A stretch of DNA of 64,000 nt from Thiomicrorhabdus indica (GCF_004293625.1 NZ_CP033040.1:1736001-1800000); one strand, 5' to 3'; shown: positions 53,016 to 63,201, counted from the first letter of the stretch. Notes: generated from the letters alone by a model not told the origin. Numbers and translations are program-made.

Positions 53016-53666
53016 ATGACAAACACTCACAACTTATCCACAAATGATTCACAGAGTTCTTCAAACCAACCATTCCCTAAAGTTTTACTCGGAAGTAGCT
53101 CACCATTTCGCGCAACACTGTTAAAGAAACTACACATAGATTTCGAACAAGACAGCCCTGATATTGATGAAACCCCTCTCCAAAATGAAAAGCCACAAGC
53201 CATGGTTGAGCGTTTAACGCGACTTAAGGCAGAAGCACTCAAAGCATCTTATCCCAATCACATTATTATCAGCTCAGATCAAACTGCTTGCCTTGACAAC
53301 CAACCTCTCGGTAAACCGCACACATTTGAAAACGCTGTTAAACAATTACAAAGCTTTTCAGGCAAAACAGTTGTGTTCTATACAGGATTAGGCGTTATAG
53401 ATACAATTGGTCGGTACCATCAAGCAATGGATATTACCAAAGTCAGATTTCGAGAACTTTCAAATGAAATGATTGAGAACTACATTGAAATTGAACAGCC
53501 GCTTAACTGTGCTGGGAGCTTTAAATCTGAGGGATTAGGGATCACATTATTTGAGAAAGTAGAAAGTTGCGATCCAAATGCACTGATTGGTTTACCTTTA
53601 ATTGAACTCACTTCAATCTTTCACAAGCTAGGCTTGTACCTTCCTCAAAAACCATCAGCATTTTGA
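53016..53666 (+). CDS. maf: Maf-family nucleotide pyrophosphatase
   Basis: Hydrolyses non-canonical or methylated nucleoside triphosphates. The protein has LLGSSSPFRATLLKKL, SSDQTACLDNQPLGKP, FYTGLGVID and the CAGSFKSEGLG motif. It is 216 residues long, about 20 more than usual at the N-terminus (MTNTHNLSTNDSQSSSNQPF), and no internal start fits better. A perfect DnaA-box nonamer TTATCCACA is embedded in codons 7-9. In E. coli the homologue YceF also stands next to yceD. Confidence 0.92.
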   Translation: MTNTHNLSTNDSQSSSNQPFPKVLLGSSSPFRATLLKKLHIDFEQDSPDIDETPLQNEKPQAMVERLTRLKAEALKASYPNHIIISSDQTACLDNQPLGKPHTFENAVKQLQSFSGKTVVFYTGLGVIDTIGRYHQAMDITKVRFRELSNEMIENYIEIEQPLNCAGSFKSEGLGITLFEKVESCDPNALIGLPLIELTSIFHKLGLYLPQKPSAF

Positions 53667-53708
53667 AAAAATCTAAGGAAGGAGCCGTATAAGATGCAAA
53701 ATCAAGAA

Positions 53709-54374
53709 TTAGACTCTCGGAGCATGAGTCATTAAAAATTGCATCAATTCACCGAGTGAGTCGACTTTTGCAACAGGATCAAACGCTTCCAATTGATGCA
53801 TATGGTGCACTCCGTGACTGATGGCAATACGATCCATACCGCAATTTTGAGCCATTTCCATATCAAAAGTAGTATCGCCAATCATTACCGCTTCCTCAAC
53901 TGGAACATCAAGCTGTTCCAAAATTTGATGCAACATCAACGGGTCAGGCTTTGAAGCCGACTCAACGGGTGTTCTTGTCATATCAAAATAAACACCAAAC
54001 CCACATTCTTTCAATACTTGATTTAAACCTTTTCGGCTTTTCCCTGTTGCTATCGCTAACTTAAACCCTGATTGGCGCAAACCGTATAACAATGCCTCCG
54101 CACCGTCAAAAGGCACCATATGGACATCACTATCTTCTAAAAATGATCGGGTATATGCCTCTGCCATTTTGACCACCATCTCTTGAGACAAGTCTGGATA
54201 TAAACCGAGAATCGCTTTATCCAAACTTAGACCAATAATTTGCTTATTGACCTCGTCTGGAAGAATGTTTAAACCGCACTCTCTCGCTGCCATTTTTATG
54301 GCATCAACAATTCGTGCTTCAGAGTTCATGATTGTGCCGTCCCAATCAAAAATCGCCAATCGATAACTCTTCAC
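53709..54374 (-). CDS. HAD-superfamily phosphatase, Gph-like
   Basis: A 221-residue haloacid dehalogenase-type phosphatase. Motif I is FDWDGTIMNS, motif II IATGKSRKG, motif III the lysine in ASKPDPLML and motif IV MIGDTTFDMEMA. The GTG start has GGAG upstream. A Gph-like gene next to rluC is also seen in Pseudomonas. The substrate could be phosphoglycolate or another small phosphate ester. Confidence 0.88.
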   Translation of the reverse strand: MKSYRLAIFDWDGTIMNSEARIVDAIKMAARECGLNILPDEVNKQIIGLSLDKAILGLYPDLSQEMVVKMAEAYTRSFLEDSDVHMVPFDGAEALLYGLRQSGFKLAIATGKSRKGLNQVLKECGFGVYFDMTRTPVESASKPDPLMLHQILEQLDVPVEEAVMIGDTTFDMEMAQNCGMDRIAISHGVHHMHQLEAFDPVAKVDSLGELMQFLMTHAPRV

Positions 54375-54404
54375 TTTATCACTCCATTCATTAAATCTAT
54401 CCAG

Positions 54405-55541
54405 CTATTGTATCGACAATTCTTGAATAATTCTTTCAAAATCCGACCATAAAGGCGCTTCGAATAAAAGCCTCTCTTCCGTGGCCGGATGCACAAAACC
54501 TAAAAATTGAGCATGAAGCGCCAAACGTTTCATTCCTAACTTTCGATAGCGCTTGTTCAACTCCCGATCACCATACTTATCATCCCCAAGCAAAGCACAA
54601 CCTTGCGACAGAGCATGAACACGAATTTGATGGGTACGCCCTGTTTTCAACTTCACCTCTACCAAACTCATGTCTTTTAATGACTGTTTAACACGAAAAA
54701 AACTCAGAGCCTCTTTTCCCTCATTCGACACTTTGACATGCCAGCCGCCATCTTGAAGATGAATCTTTTGCAATGGCACATCAACACGTTTGACACCTTC
54801 AGGCCATGGATGACTTGTTATCGCCAAATAACGCTTTTCAAACTTATCCTCACGCATCTGTTGATGAAGCGCTTTTAAAACAGATGCTTTTTTAGCGACC
54901 AATAAACAACCAGATGTATCACGATCAATACGGTGAACTAATTCCAAACGTTTTGCCAAAGGACGCAAAGCCCGCAATACTTCAATCAAGCCGTAGCGAA
55001 CACCACTTCCGCCATGTACAGCAACACCACTTGGTTTATTAATCACCATTAAATCTTTATCTTCAAACAAAATACAGCGTTCAATCAGATTCAACTCTTC
55101 TTGCGGAATTCCAGTTTCATCTACCGTTGTACTTTCTGCCAATCTTACTGGCGGCACTCTAACCATATCTCCAACTTCCAAACGCTGATTCGCTTTGGCG
55201 CGCTTTTTATTCACCCGCACCTCTCCTTTTCGAACAATTCGATACACGAATGTTTTTGGAGCACGTCGCAAAAATCGCATTAAAAAGTTATCTAATCGTT
55301 GACCTTGATCTTCCTCCGTCACCTCAAAAAACTGTACTTTTTGGAAAGCGGCATCTAATACAACAGAATCACTTTTAGATTCAGTAAACTGTGCCTGCTT
55401 TGACAGGTTAATATTATTTTTATTTTTTACCGGCCGGTGAGCCTTTACTTTTGAGCCATCACTCATTCTTCCGCTCTTGCCGGAACGACCGCTCTGTTCC
55501 GAGCGGCGATTTACATTTTTTTTAGGAGCACGTCTACTCAT
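54405..55541 (-). CDS. rluC: 23S rRNA pseudouridine synthase RluC
   Basis: Modifies U955, U2504 and U2580 of 23S rRNA in E. coli. The 378-residue protein has an S4 domain (FVYRIVRKGEVRVNKKRAKA) and the catalytic aspartate in LVHRIDRDTSGCLLVAKK. An N-terminal extension of about 70 residues, rich in Lys, Arg, Ser and Gly, is absent from E. coli RluC. The palindrome at 55429 lies in that extension (Arg-Pro-Val). It is divergent from rne, as in E. coli. Confidence 0.93.
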   Translation of the reverse strand: MSRRAPKKNVNRRSEQSGRSGKSGRMSDGSKVKAHRPVKNKNNINLSKQAQFTESKSDSVVLDAAFQKVQFFEVTEEDQGQRLDNFLMRFLRRAPKTFVYRIVRKGEVRVNKKRAKANQRLEVGDMVRVPPVRLAESTTVDETGIPQEELNLIERCILFEDKDLMVINKPSGVAVHGGSGVRYGLIEVLRALRPLAKRLELVHRIDRDTSGCLLVAKKASVLKALHQQMREDKFEKRYLAITSHPWPEGVKRVDVPLQKIHLQDGGWHVKVSNEGKEALSFFRVKQSLKDMSLVEVKLKTGRTHQIRVHALSQGCALLGDDKYGDRELNKRYRKLGMKRLALHAQFLGFVHPATEERLLFEAPLWSDFERIIQELSIQ

Positions 55542-56849
55542 AAATCACTCTAAAACTTAATCCTATTTATCAAAACCAACATGAACTTTTACCAAGACCT
55601 GAAACCTTCCAGAAAAACTTAAAAAAGCTCATTTTGAGCTGAATTCGCGCCAAGGCTACCACAGAAAACCTAACCATAAAAAAATACCGGCCGGTAATAT
55701 TTAATTTTTGAGCAAATACAAAATCTATGCAAATGAAATCACAGATTACCTTACAGACGCCTCCAATGTGAATCTTATGGATAACTTTGTGGATAACCCT
55801 GTTTACAAACCCGGAATAAATCACATAGTAACAACCTAATATTATCACCCAGTACACATGACTAAAGTTTTAAACAATAGAAAAAATAAAGCTTTAAATA
55901 CAATACATCACAGCAAACATAAAACCATTATTAACTTTAATTTCAACAATTTAAAAATTAAATTTAACAATTTAAATAAACTTCAACCTCATATAAACAT
56001 ACGGGTCTGAACAAAGTTTATTAGAAAAATAATTACGGTAATATTCGGACAGATTCAATTTTGTGGTATATTTCACCTCGTTTTGAAACTTCTTCAAACA
56101 AAAACGTTTTGACTGCTGAGAATTTTTCAGCAGAATCGACGAACAGAATTCAACAAAAGGTTTGTTTTAAATGCCCAGAATCCTACGTTTTTCTGCGCAT
56201 ACCGTTTAAAACAAGTTTTAGTAACCCTGAACGTCAAAGACTTAATTATCCAGCTTAAATTCCCGTTTGGAATTTGAAGCCGAAAAAAGTCATTTCGCTT
56301 TCCAAACTCATGCCTTATCCGCATTTGAGATTGGCAGCTAGAGCAAAGACCAATATAAGTATCAGAAAGTAGTCTTTGCTCGATACGAATGTTACGCAAA
56401 CGCCATTGCACAAAAATGGCGACAACTTGGAAAATTGAATATTTGGTGTGCACAACTATTTACTCTTGTGCTCAAACAAAGCCAAGCTCAAAAAATGAGA
56501 TAAGTGGTCGAAAGAATTCCCACGGCTTGCAACAAAATTACAAGTCGTGCTACGACTCATACATAGAAAGCCAATCAAGCGATTCCGAACTATCAAGCTG
56601 AATCTGCCTAAGCGAGACTGAAATTTCATTCTCTTCGCCAAAAAGATTGGTCAAAGCTTCCACTTTTCGATGTGTACGAAAACACCAATTCAATCACTCA
56701 TGCAGCTCTTGCAAATGCCCTTAAGTTACTTAAAGGCGTTTGAAATTACTTTTTTGAGCTACAGACTCCAAGTCCTCCAAGACGTAACAATTGCTCGTGC
56801 GACCAGACCTTTCAAAGTCTTGATGTTCTTTTGAAAAAAAGAGACTAGC
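55542..56849 (+). promoter_or_regulatory. Long hairpin-rich intergenic/leader region of rne
   Basis: The 1308 bases between rluC and rne hold no convincing gene. The left part is very AT-rich (about 55860-56010). The right part has several hairpins: CTGCTGA/TCAGCAG (56113-56133), GAGCAAAGAC/GTCTTTGCTC (56341-56350, 56372-56381; perfect 10 bp), CGCCATT/AATGGCG (56401-56421) and AAATGCC/GGCGTTT (56713-56741). The rne mRNA of E. coli has a structured 361-base leader through which RNase E controls its own synthesis; this region is its likely counterpart. A palindrome copy is at 55686. Confidence 0.65.
55776..55796 (-). other. Two tandem DnaA-box-like nonamers
   Basis: On the minus strand TTATCCACA (55796-55788) and TTATCCATA (55784-55776) lie in the same orientation with three bases between them. 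An AT-rich stretch follows on the plus side. They may bind DnaA as a regulator; nothing else suggests a replication origin. Confidence 0.4.
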
Positions 56850-59702
56850 ATGAAAAGAATGCTTATTAATGCCACACAGCCAGAAGAGGTACGTATTGCT
56901 CTGGTTGATGGCCAATCCCTGTACGACTTAGATGTCGAAACCCCGCATCACCAAAAGAAAAAAGCTAATATCTACAAAGGGCGCGTAACTCGTATTGAAC
57001 CGAGTCTTGAAGCTGCCTTTGTCGATTATGGTTCAGAAAGACATGGCTTTTTACCTTTTAAAGAAATTGCACAAGAATACTACCCTGATGAAAAACCTGA
57101 ATCCGGTCGTTTTTCAATCCGCGATGTACTCAAAGAAGGCCAAGAAATTATTGTCCAAGTTCAAAAAGAAGAACGTGGAAATAAAGGTGCCGCACTAAGT
57201 ACGCAAATCACCCTTGCAGGACCTTATGTGGTCATGATGCCAAACAACCCAAAGGCGGGAGGCATTTCACGCCGTATTGAAGGTGACGAACGCAGCGATA
57301 TTCGCGACACTCTTAGCAGCCTAGACATTCCAGAAGGCATGGGATTAATTATCCGTACCGCTGGTGTTGGTAAAAATACTGAAGAGTTGCAATGGGGTGT
57401 GAACTACCTTGTTCAACTTTGGGAAGCGATTCAAAAAGCGTCCAATGAGAAACAGGCACCTTTCCTAATTCATCAAGAATCCGACATTGTGATTCTTGCG
57501 ATTCGCGACTATCTTCGCCAGGATATCGGTGAAATCATTATTGATGACATGCCAACCTTCCATAAAGCAAGAGACTTTATTCAGCATGTCATGCCACAGC
57601 AAGTCTATAAGGTTAAACCTTATCAAGACACTGTACCGCTATTTACACGTTTCCAAATTGAATCTCAAATAGAATCCGCTTACCTGCGCGAAGTCACTCT
57701 GCCATCAGGTGGCGCCATTGTAATTGATAGCACAGAAGCTTTAACAGCAATAGATATCAACTCAAGCCGCTCAACGAAAGGCGGAGACATTGAAGAGACC
57801 GCTTTCCATACAAATATGGAAGCTGCGGTTGAAATTGCACGTCAACTTCGCTTGCGTGACCTTGGAGGTTTAGTGGTTATCGATTTTATCGATATGCACT
57901 CCAATCGCCACCAGCGCGACGTAGAAAACAAACTTCGAGAAGCGGTGAAAACAGATCGTGCTCGCATCCAAGTCGGCAAAATTTCTCGATTCGGTTTATT
58001 GGAAATGTCACGCCAACGATTACGTCCTTCTATTGAAGAATCGACTCAGATTGTCTGCCCGCGCTGTAAAGGTGTCGGAGTTATTCGTGGCGTTGCCTCA
58101 CTAGGACTCTCTCTACTCCGTCTTCTAGAAGAAGAGAGCATGAAGGAAAACACTCGTCGCGTAACGGTGCAGTTGCCAGTTGATGTTGCCACGTTCTTAT
58201 TGAACGAAAAACGTGCGGAAATTACTCGCATTGAAGATCGTCACAACCTACACCTCATGATTGTGCCTAACGAATCTTTGCAAACACCACAATATATTAT
58301 TGAACGTACACGTCACAACGACGAAGTTTCTCAGTCACCAAGCTATGAAGTCAAAGAAATGCTAGTTGCGGAGCCTGAACAAGAAACCTTGCCGACTCAA
58401 GTTCAAGTCAAAGAAGAACCAGCAGTTAAAGCGCTGCAACCAACACCTCCGCCAACGCCACAACAAGCACCAAAACCTGGCTTGTTCTCGCGGGTCTGGA
58501 AAGCTTTATTTGGTTCCGATGACGCAGCAAAGGAACAGGAAGAAGACAAACCTAAGTCCAACGACAAACGTTCAAATAATCAGCGTAGCAATAATCGACG
58601 CAATAACAAACGTCGTCGTCCGCGTGAAGAAGAATCAAATAACGAAAACACCAATAACAATGGTCGTCGTAACAACCGTCGACGCAATAATCGTCGTCGT
58701 CCTCCAGAAAATGCTGAAGATGTTTCAGTCAGTCAAAACAATGAGGAGACGTCACAAGAAGAGACCGCATCCCCTTCTAATGAAAAGCCGAACAATGACC
58801 GTAACAGTCGTCGTCGCGGCCGTAACCGTAATCGCCAAAACGAGAACTCACCGAGCGGTGAAACCTCAATGTCGATAGAGAGTGATTTAGGAGAAGACTC
58901 AACTGAAACACCAGAACCTGAGGCAACTCAAGCCAAAGAAGAGACTGCGCCAAAACAAGAACGCGACAACAACCGTCCTCGTAACAAACGTCGTCGTGGC
59001 CGTTACAGTACTCGGTTCAATAGCCGTCGTCGTGCCCCTGCTGATGCGCAAAGCCGCTCGATTCACTCACCTGCACCACATATTGGTCCAGTTTCTGAGG
59101 TTCAAGCGGAAACGAAACCTGATGCATCAGAATCACATGATTCAGTAGAAAAAACACAAAAGGTGAAAACGACTGATTCGACTGAGCGTTCTGAACCAAC
59201 CCACTCAGACTCTATCGCTGAGAATTCTGAGAATGGCGTTCAATCAGAAACGAAGTCTGAAATGACAACAGAAACCGTTGAAAATATGGCATCAACAAAT
59301 GCAAAAGAAAATGAACTAAAGGCTGCACCCACAAAAGCGGATTCAGATAACTCACAGGAAACGTCTATTTCTTCAGAAGTCCAAAACGCTAATACACCTT
59401 CCGACGTTCAAATTCAAATGGAATTGTCACCGGCCGGTAACGAGGCGGATGAAATGGAAAAAGTGGAGCACTCCTCAGACGTTGTTCAATCAGAAACAAC
59501 TGAAAAGCCTGCTATGAGCGAAAAAAGCGCTTCAACTGAGAACGCTTCAGTAGAGGACGCGCAAACAACACTGTTAGAAACGACTGAAAAAAGCGACTCA
59601 ACTCCTGAAAAACAGGATTCTTCAGAGCCCTTTCAACCGTCTAATAATGACAGTATGAATGACGATTCCAGCAAAAAAACTGAAGACGTCAAAAAAGATT
59701 AA
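56850..59702 (+). CDS. rne: Ribonuclease E
   Basis: Main endoribonuclease for mRNA decay and rRNA/tRNA processing. The first 70 residues are close to E. coli RNase E ([21 protein letters not shown]). The S1 domain spans about 36-120. The catalytic aspartates are in TAIDINSSR and [12 protein letters not shown]. The zinc link is CPRCKGVG (about 405). The C-terminal 430 residues are low-complexity: several Arg/Asn-rich RNA-binding blocks (such as [15 protein letters not shown]) and then an acidic Glu/Ser/Thr-rich tail, which normally scaffolds the degradosome. A palindrome copy (59429) lies in the tail. Total length 950 residues. Confidence 0.96.
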   Translation: MKRMLINATQPEEVRIALVDGQSLYDLDVETPHHQKKKANIYKGRVTRIEPSLEAAFVDYGSERHGFLPFKEIAQEYYPDEKPESGRFSIRDVLKEGQEIIVQVQKEERGNKGAALSTQITLAGPYVVMMPNNPKAGGISRRIEGDERSDIRDTLSSLDIPEGMGLIIRTAGVGKNTEELQWGVNYLVQLWEAIQKASNEKQAPFLIHQESDIVILAIRDYLRQDIGEIIIDDMPTFHKARDFIQHVMPQQVYKVKPYQDTVPLFTRFQIESQIESAYLREVTLPSGGAIVIDSTEALTAIDINSSRSTKGGDIEETAFHTNMEAAVEIARQLRLRDLGGLVVIDFIDMHSNRHQRDVENKLREAVKTDRARIQVGKISRFGLLEMSRQRLRPSIEESTQIVCPRCKGVGVIRGVASLGLSLLRLLEEESMKENTRRVTVQLPVDVATFLLNEKRAEITRIEDRHNLHLMIVPNESLQTPQYIIERTRHNDEVSQSPSYEVKEMLVAEPEQETLPTQVQVKEEPAVKALQPTPPPTPQQAPKPGLFSRVWKALFGSDDAAKEQEEDKPKSNDKRSNNQRSNNRRNNKRRRPREEESNNENTNNNGRRNNRRRNNRRRPPENAEDVSVSQNNEETSQEETASPSNEKPNNDRNSRRRGRNRNRQNENSPSGETSMSIESDLGEDSTETPEPEATQAKEETAPKQERDNNRPRNKRRRGRYSTRFNSRRRAPADAQSRSIHSPAPHIGPVSEVQAETKPDASESHDSVEKTQKVKTTDSTERSEPTHSDSIAENSENGVQSETKSEMTTETVENMASTNAKENELKAAPTKADSDNSQETSISSEVQNANTPSDVQIQMELSPAGNEADEMEKVEHSSDVVQSETTEKPAMSEKSASTENASVEDAQTTLLETTEKSDSTPEKQDSSEPFQPSNNDSMNDDSSKKTEDVKKD

Positions 59703-59735
59703 TATTATTAATCTTTAAAATATCATCAAATAAAT

Positions 59736-59763
59736 AAAAAGCCGAAGTTATCTTCGGCTTTTT
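59736..59763. terminator. Terminator after rne
   Basis: AAAAAGCCGAAG and CTTCGGCTTTTT (59736-59747, 59752-59763) form a perfect 12-bp stem with the loop TTAT. A and T tracts on both sides make it usable in both directions. Confidence 0.92.
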
Positions 59764-59805
59764 ATTTTCAACAAACCCCAAATTTTGTTTAAAATTCTCA
59801 TAATT

Positions 59806-60195
59806 ATGAATACAACACTTAACAAACATCTATTTAAAACTTTGAGCGGTTTACTCATAGGAAGCTTAGCAATTTTTCTAAGCGGCTGTTCATGCACCCC
59901 AAAATCATCTTCTAATGAACTAGAGAAAAACCACGCCTCCATTGGTAAACTTCAAGGCACGCCTATGCGTGGGCAAATGCCAACCATTAAGGTGAACCAA
60001 GAATTAATTTTAAGTCGTTCACTGAATCTACCGGCCGGTAAGAATCATATTGAAGTGAAATATTACGTTGACTCGGCTAAACCTGTTGTCAAAACATTAA
60101 GCTTCCATGCAAAATCGGGCTACTGTTACGAACTTGAATATGCCAACAAAGATTATCGAATCAAATCATTAGGCAAATGCTCAAAATGTGAATAA
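59806..60195 (+). CDS. Small cysteine-containing lipoprotein of unknown function
   Basis: A 129-residue protein with a lipoprotein signal (AIFLSGC, lipidated cysteine about residue 27). The mature part has a second cysteine two residues on (CSC), one in GYCYELEY and a C-terminal CSKCE pair. The segment SRSLNLPAGKNHIEVKYYVDS and the late YELEYANKDYRI suggest a small beta-sandwich like those that read carbohydrate or envelope signals. The Leu-Pro-Ala-Gly is made by the palindrome at 60030. ATG 59806 lacks a good ribosome site. It sits between two terminators, so it is a single-gene unit. Confidence 0.75.
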   Translation: MNTTLNKHLFKTLSGLLIGSLAIFLSGCSCTPKSSSNELEKNHASIGKLQGTPMRGQMPTIKVNQELILSRSLNLPAGKNHIEVKYYVDSAKPVVKTLSFHAKSGYCYELEYANKDYRIKSLGKCSKCE

Positions 60196-60218
60196 ACGCA
60201 TTTCGCATACCAAAAACA

Positions 60219-60258
60219 AAAAAACGCCCACAACCATAATCGGTTGCAGGCGTTTTTT
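60219..60258. terminator. Bidirectional terminator between the lipoprotein and phosphatase genes
   Basis: An A tract and ACGCC...CAACC pair with GGTTG...GGCGT and a seven-T tract, with a small internal mismatch and the loop ATAATC. It lies between convergent genes, 25 bases after the lipoprotein stop and about 20 bases beyond the phosphatase stop. Confidence 0.88.
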
Positions 60259-60279
60259 TCATCAAGTGTCACAAGACTG

Positions 60280-60759
60280 TTAAAGCTTTTGCTTAATCTC
60301 TTCTAATAACCCTCGAGAAGCCGAACCAACCATATCAAACACATAATCAAATCCTTCAGGCCCTCCATAATAAGGGTCTGGCACTTCGGTTTCTTGAAAC
60401 TCATCACTAAAGCTCAAAAACATATGTAACTTTTCTCGATGTTCCGGCAAAGCCATTTCATACAAGTTGCTGTAGTTTGAGTGATCCATTGCCAGAATGT
60501 AATCATATTGGTAAAAATCACCAAAATCGACCTGTCGCGCACGTAAGTCTCGCATTTGAATACCTTTACCTTCAGCTACTTGAGTCGCACGTTTATCTGG
60601 AGGATTACCCACATGCCATGCACCGGTTCCAGCAGAATCAATCTCAATTTTGTCCTGCAAACCTTCAGCTTTTACCAACTGACGAAACACTGCGTGCGCT
60701 GTGGGCGAGCGACAAATATTACCTAAACAGACAAACAACACTGAAACTTTTTGACCCAT
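60280..60759 (-). CDS. Low-molecular-weight protein-tyrosine phosphatase
   Basis: A 159-residue cysteine phosphatase with the N-terminal P-loop VCLGNICRSPTA and the general acid in EVPDPYYGG. ATG 60759 has GGGAG nine bases upstream and places the P-loop at its normal position; earlier in-frame codons add 43 unrelated residues. Such enzymes act on tyrosine kinases of polysaccharide export or on arsenate, but no wzc- or arsC-context is present, so the role is open. Confidence 0.9.
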   Translation of the reverse strand: MGQKVSVLFVCLGNICRSPTAHAVFRQLVKAEGLQDKIEIDSAGTGAWHVGNPPDKRATQVAEGKGIQMRDLRARQVDFGDFYQYDYILAMDHSNYSNLYEMALPEHREKLHMFLSFSDEFQETEVPDPYYGGPEGFDYVFDMVGSASRGLLEEIKQKL

Positions 60760-60862
60760 CTCTGTAAACTCCCAATCACCATCGATTAAAATAAGTGCAT
60801 AGTTTACCGCATCACTCTCGACAGTGATAATGAGCCACACCAAATCTACACAATTGATTATT

Positions 60863-61594
60863 ATGCAGCCCATCTTAAAAAAACCCATCCTAACATCCAG
60901 AGTCCACAGCCCAGCTGGGATTATTCGTCAAACCCCTCCACCAGAACTAAAAACTTTCAAGTTTGATGAAAACTGGATTTTATTTGAAGATCGCTCAATG
61001 ATCGTTGTCAATAAACCGAGTGGGCTCCTCTCTGTGCCAGGTCGTGGCGAAGACAAGCAGCACTCCATGCAAACTTTGCTACAACAAAACTGCGCTAATG
61101 AAGAAATTCATGTCATACATCGTTTGGATATGGACACCTCAGGTCTAATGGTCTTTGCAAAAAACAAAGAAGCTCATCGACATTTAAGCCGTCAGTTTCA
61201 GGAACGACAAACGCAAAAGCGCTATGAAGCAGTATGTACCGGCCGGTTAGAAATCCCTCAAGGTGAATGCAAACTGCCTATTCGTTGTGATTGGGAATTT
61301 CGCCCTTTACAAATGGTCGATTTTCTTTATGGCAAACCTTCCCATACTCAGTGGCAGCTTTTACAGCAAGCCCAAAACCACTTTGTCGTTGAACTAACCC
61401 CTATTACCGGCCGCTCCCATCAACTACGCTTGCATATGAAAATGCTTGGACATCCTATTTTAGGGGATAACCTTTACGCCGATAATGACACGCTTAATGC
61501 CAGCACAAGACTAATGCTCCACGCCAAGATGCTTGGGCTCACTCACCCTGAATCACTGAATTGGTTGAGCTTTAATTCTCCCAGCCATTTTTAA
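60863..61594 (+). CDS. rluA: RNA pseudouridine synthase RluA
   Basis: Modifies U746 of 23S rRNA and U32 of some tRNAs in E. coli. The 243-residue protein has MIVVNKPSGLLSVPGRGED, the catalytic aspartate in VIHRLDMDTSGLMVF, the RluA-specific LPIRCDWEFRP and ITGRSHQLRLHM. Starts at GTG 60824 and ATG 60830 are also open; the N-terminus is longer than that of E. coli even from 60863. The palindrome at 61238 encodes Thr-Gly-Arg, and a one-mismatch copy (61406) underlies the conserved ITGR. Confidence 0.92.
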   Translation: MQPILKKPILTSRVHSPAGIIRQTPPPELKTFKFDENWILFEDRSMIVVNKPSGLLSVPGRGEDKQHSMQTLLQQNCANEEIHVIHRLDMDTSGLMVFAKNKEAHRHLSRQFQERQTQKRYEAVCTGRLEIPQGECKLPIRCDWEFRPLQMVDFLYGKPSHTQWQLLQQAQNHFVVELTPITGRSHQLRLHMKMLGHPILGDNLYADNDTLNASTRLMLHAKMLGLTHPESLNWLSFNSPSHF

Positions 61595-61897
61595 CAACAA
61601 TTCACCGAACATCTAACATTTTGAGTAATTTATTGATTTCAGTTCCAACAAATCGCTAACCATTCGGTACACTCGGATAAGATGATATTTTTTCTTGAAA
61701 CACCACTTTTCAGACATTGATAAACCTTCCCTCATGACGAATGGATTATTAACCACGTAAAAAACCGTAAAAGATGACTAAAGCAAAAACAACCACTATC
61801 TAGATGGCATAAAGCCTGCTTAAGCGTTTGCAACTCATAGGATTCTTAGAAAAAATGACAAAAGAATTCTTCTAATATTGCAGACAAGGAGAAACCC
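61595..61897 (+). promoter_or_regulatory. Gap with a sigma-54-like promoter for the acidic/coiled-coil genes
   Basis: No gene is visible in these 303 bases. TGGCATAAAGCCTGCT (61805-61820) fits the sigma-54 consensus TGGCAYRNNNNTTGCW at every defined position but one, with the GG and GC elements ten bases apart. Transcription would start near 61832, giving a leader of about 66 bases. Close to the gene, AAGGAG (61888 region) is a strong ribosome site. Confidence 0.5.
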
Positions 61898-63172
61898 ATG
61901 TCAAACATTGACCTCGAAAAAGATGAACTCGCCACTCAAGAAATGTTGGCGATGCTTGATGACGGCGTTGAAAAATCAGATGACAATACCGCCTCCGACA
62001 CAGATCAAACCTCTGAAGACGGAATCGATATGGATGACATACTCAACTCTATCGAAGCAGTTGAAAATGAATCGGAATCTGAAGAAATTGAAGACATACA
62101 AAGTGCTTCAGACGATGCATTAGATTTAGTAACTGAAGATGCAAACACTGACGACTTAGATGCTCTAGATGAATTGGCTGAAATTGATGCACTCGCTCAA
62201 GAATCCGTGGCAGAAACACCTGATGAAGCAGAGGATTTAATGGCTGCCATGCAACAAGCGGAGCCAACCACAATTGAATCACAGGAATTTGACAGCGAAT
62301 TGGATGAAGAGCTTCACGACAATCTTCTAAGCGAAGAATCGACGGAATCGCCTGAAAATTTCGAAATGCAATCCAACAATTCGGAAGAAACAACCGAAAA
62401 TCCTACGGCTGAAATGGATGACCTAAATCTGGAATTACCGGACGATTTAATCACAGAACAACAAACAGATGTGGAAGAAGCTGCTTTTCAGGAAGAGGAA
62501 GACATAGATTTCCCTGAGCAAGAAACTATGGAAACGAGTGAATCAGAACCATTCACCGAAGAGAACGAAACCATCGTTGAAGATATTCCAGAAGAAACGG
62601 ATTTAACGGCTGAAATTCAGACAGAAGCAGAAACCGAAGCTGGAGATTCTGACATTATTGATGAGGCTTTATCAGTTGAAGAAAGCATTGATGCCATTGA
62701 GTCCCCTTCAGGCGAAACGGCGCATAATGAAATGCCTTCTACTGAAGAAATGCCTGCACCGGCCGGTAACAATTATGAGAATACCGCAGAGGCAAATACC
62801 CAACTGCAAAGCGCACTTGATCAGATGATGGAGGCGATTCAAATGAATGAAAAAATGCAACAATACGCCAAACAAGTTGAAGCGACCACCATCAAAGCGA
62901 CGCAAATGGCCTTAGCCACTGCACAAAAGGCACAGTCTCAAGCCCTGCAAACACAAGAAACCATTGAGGCAAATTTTGCCGCTGCGGAAAATGCATTTGA
63001 AACCGCTCAAGACTCCGGCTACCAACTCGAGTCTCAAGAGCTAGAGAAATTTGCTGATACCACATCAACCGAGATGGAAGCATTCCTCTCTGAAATTCGC
63101 GAGAAGAACCGTAGTTTGAATGAAACGAACCAGCGCCTAGCGGAACGCTTAGCTTCCATTCAAACCCAATAA
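61898..63172 (+). CDS. Acidic low-complexity protein with C-terminal coiled coil, unknown function
   Basis: A 424-residue protein of no recognised family. Residues 1-290 are dominated by Asp and Glu (for instance DDLDALDELAEIDALAQE and EEEDIDFPEQETMET) and are probably disordered. Residues 295-424 are Ala/Gln/Glu-rich with heptad spacing (LQSALDQMMEAIQMNEKMQQ; then ATQMALATAQKAQSQALQTQ) and should form a long coiled coil. There is no signal peptide or membrane segment. The palindrome at 62758 (Ala-Pro-Ala-Gly) lies exactly at the border between the two regions. The next gene follows after 29 bases and shares the short TA.QEAAT/TAQKAQSQ type of helix, so the two probably work together. Confidence 0.8.
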   Translation: MSNIDLEKDELATQEMLAMLDDGVEKSDDNTASDTDQTSEDGIDMDDILNSIEAVENESESEEIEDIQSASDDALDLVTEDANTDDLDALDELAEIDALAQESVAETPDEAEDLMAAMQQAEPTTIESQEFDSELDEELHDNLLSEESTESPENFEMQSNNSEETTENPTAEMDDLNLELPDDLITEQQTDVEEAAFQEEEDIDFPEQETMETSESEPFTEENETIVEDIPEETDLTAEIQTEAETEAGDSDIIDEALSVEESIDAIESPSGETAHNEMPSTEEMPAPAGNNYENTAEANTQLQSALDQMMEAIQMNEKMQQYAKQVEATTIKATQMALATAQKAQSQALQTQETIEANFAAAENAFETAQDSGYQLESQELEKFADTTSTEMEAFLSEIREKNRSLNETNQRLAERLASIQTQ

Positions 63173-63201
63173 ATTTCTCAAATGACGAAAAGGATAGAGT
63201 A

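Noticed and set aside
52812-53030. A 72-codon minus-strand frame before maf
   Set aside because: It overlaps the maf start, has no recognisable domain or ribosome site, and lies where the yceD and maf promoters must be.
55570-55857. A 95-codon minus-strand frame between rluC and rne
   Set aside because: It is rich in Ile, Phe, Val and Lys as expected from translating AT-rich DNA, has no ribosome site and crosses a palindrome copy and the DnaA-like boxes.
55776-56010. A replication origin
   Set aside because: Only two boxes are present and dnaA, dnaN, gidA and parAB are all absent.
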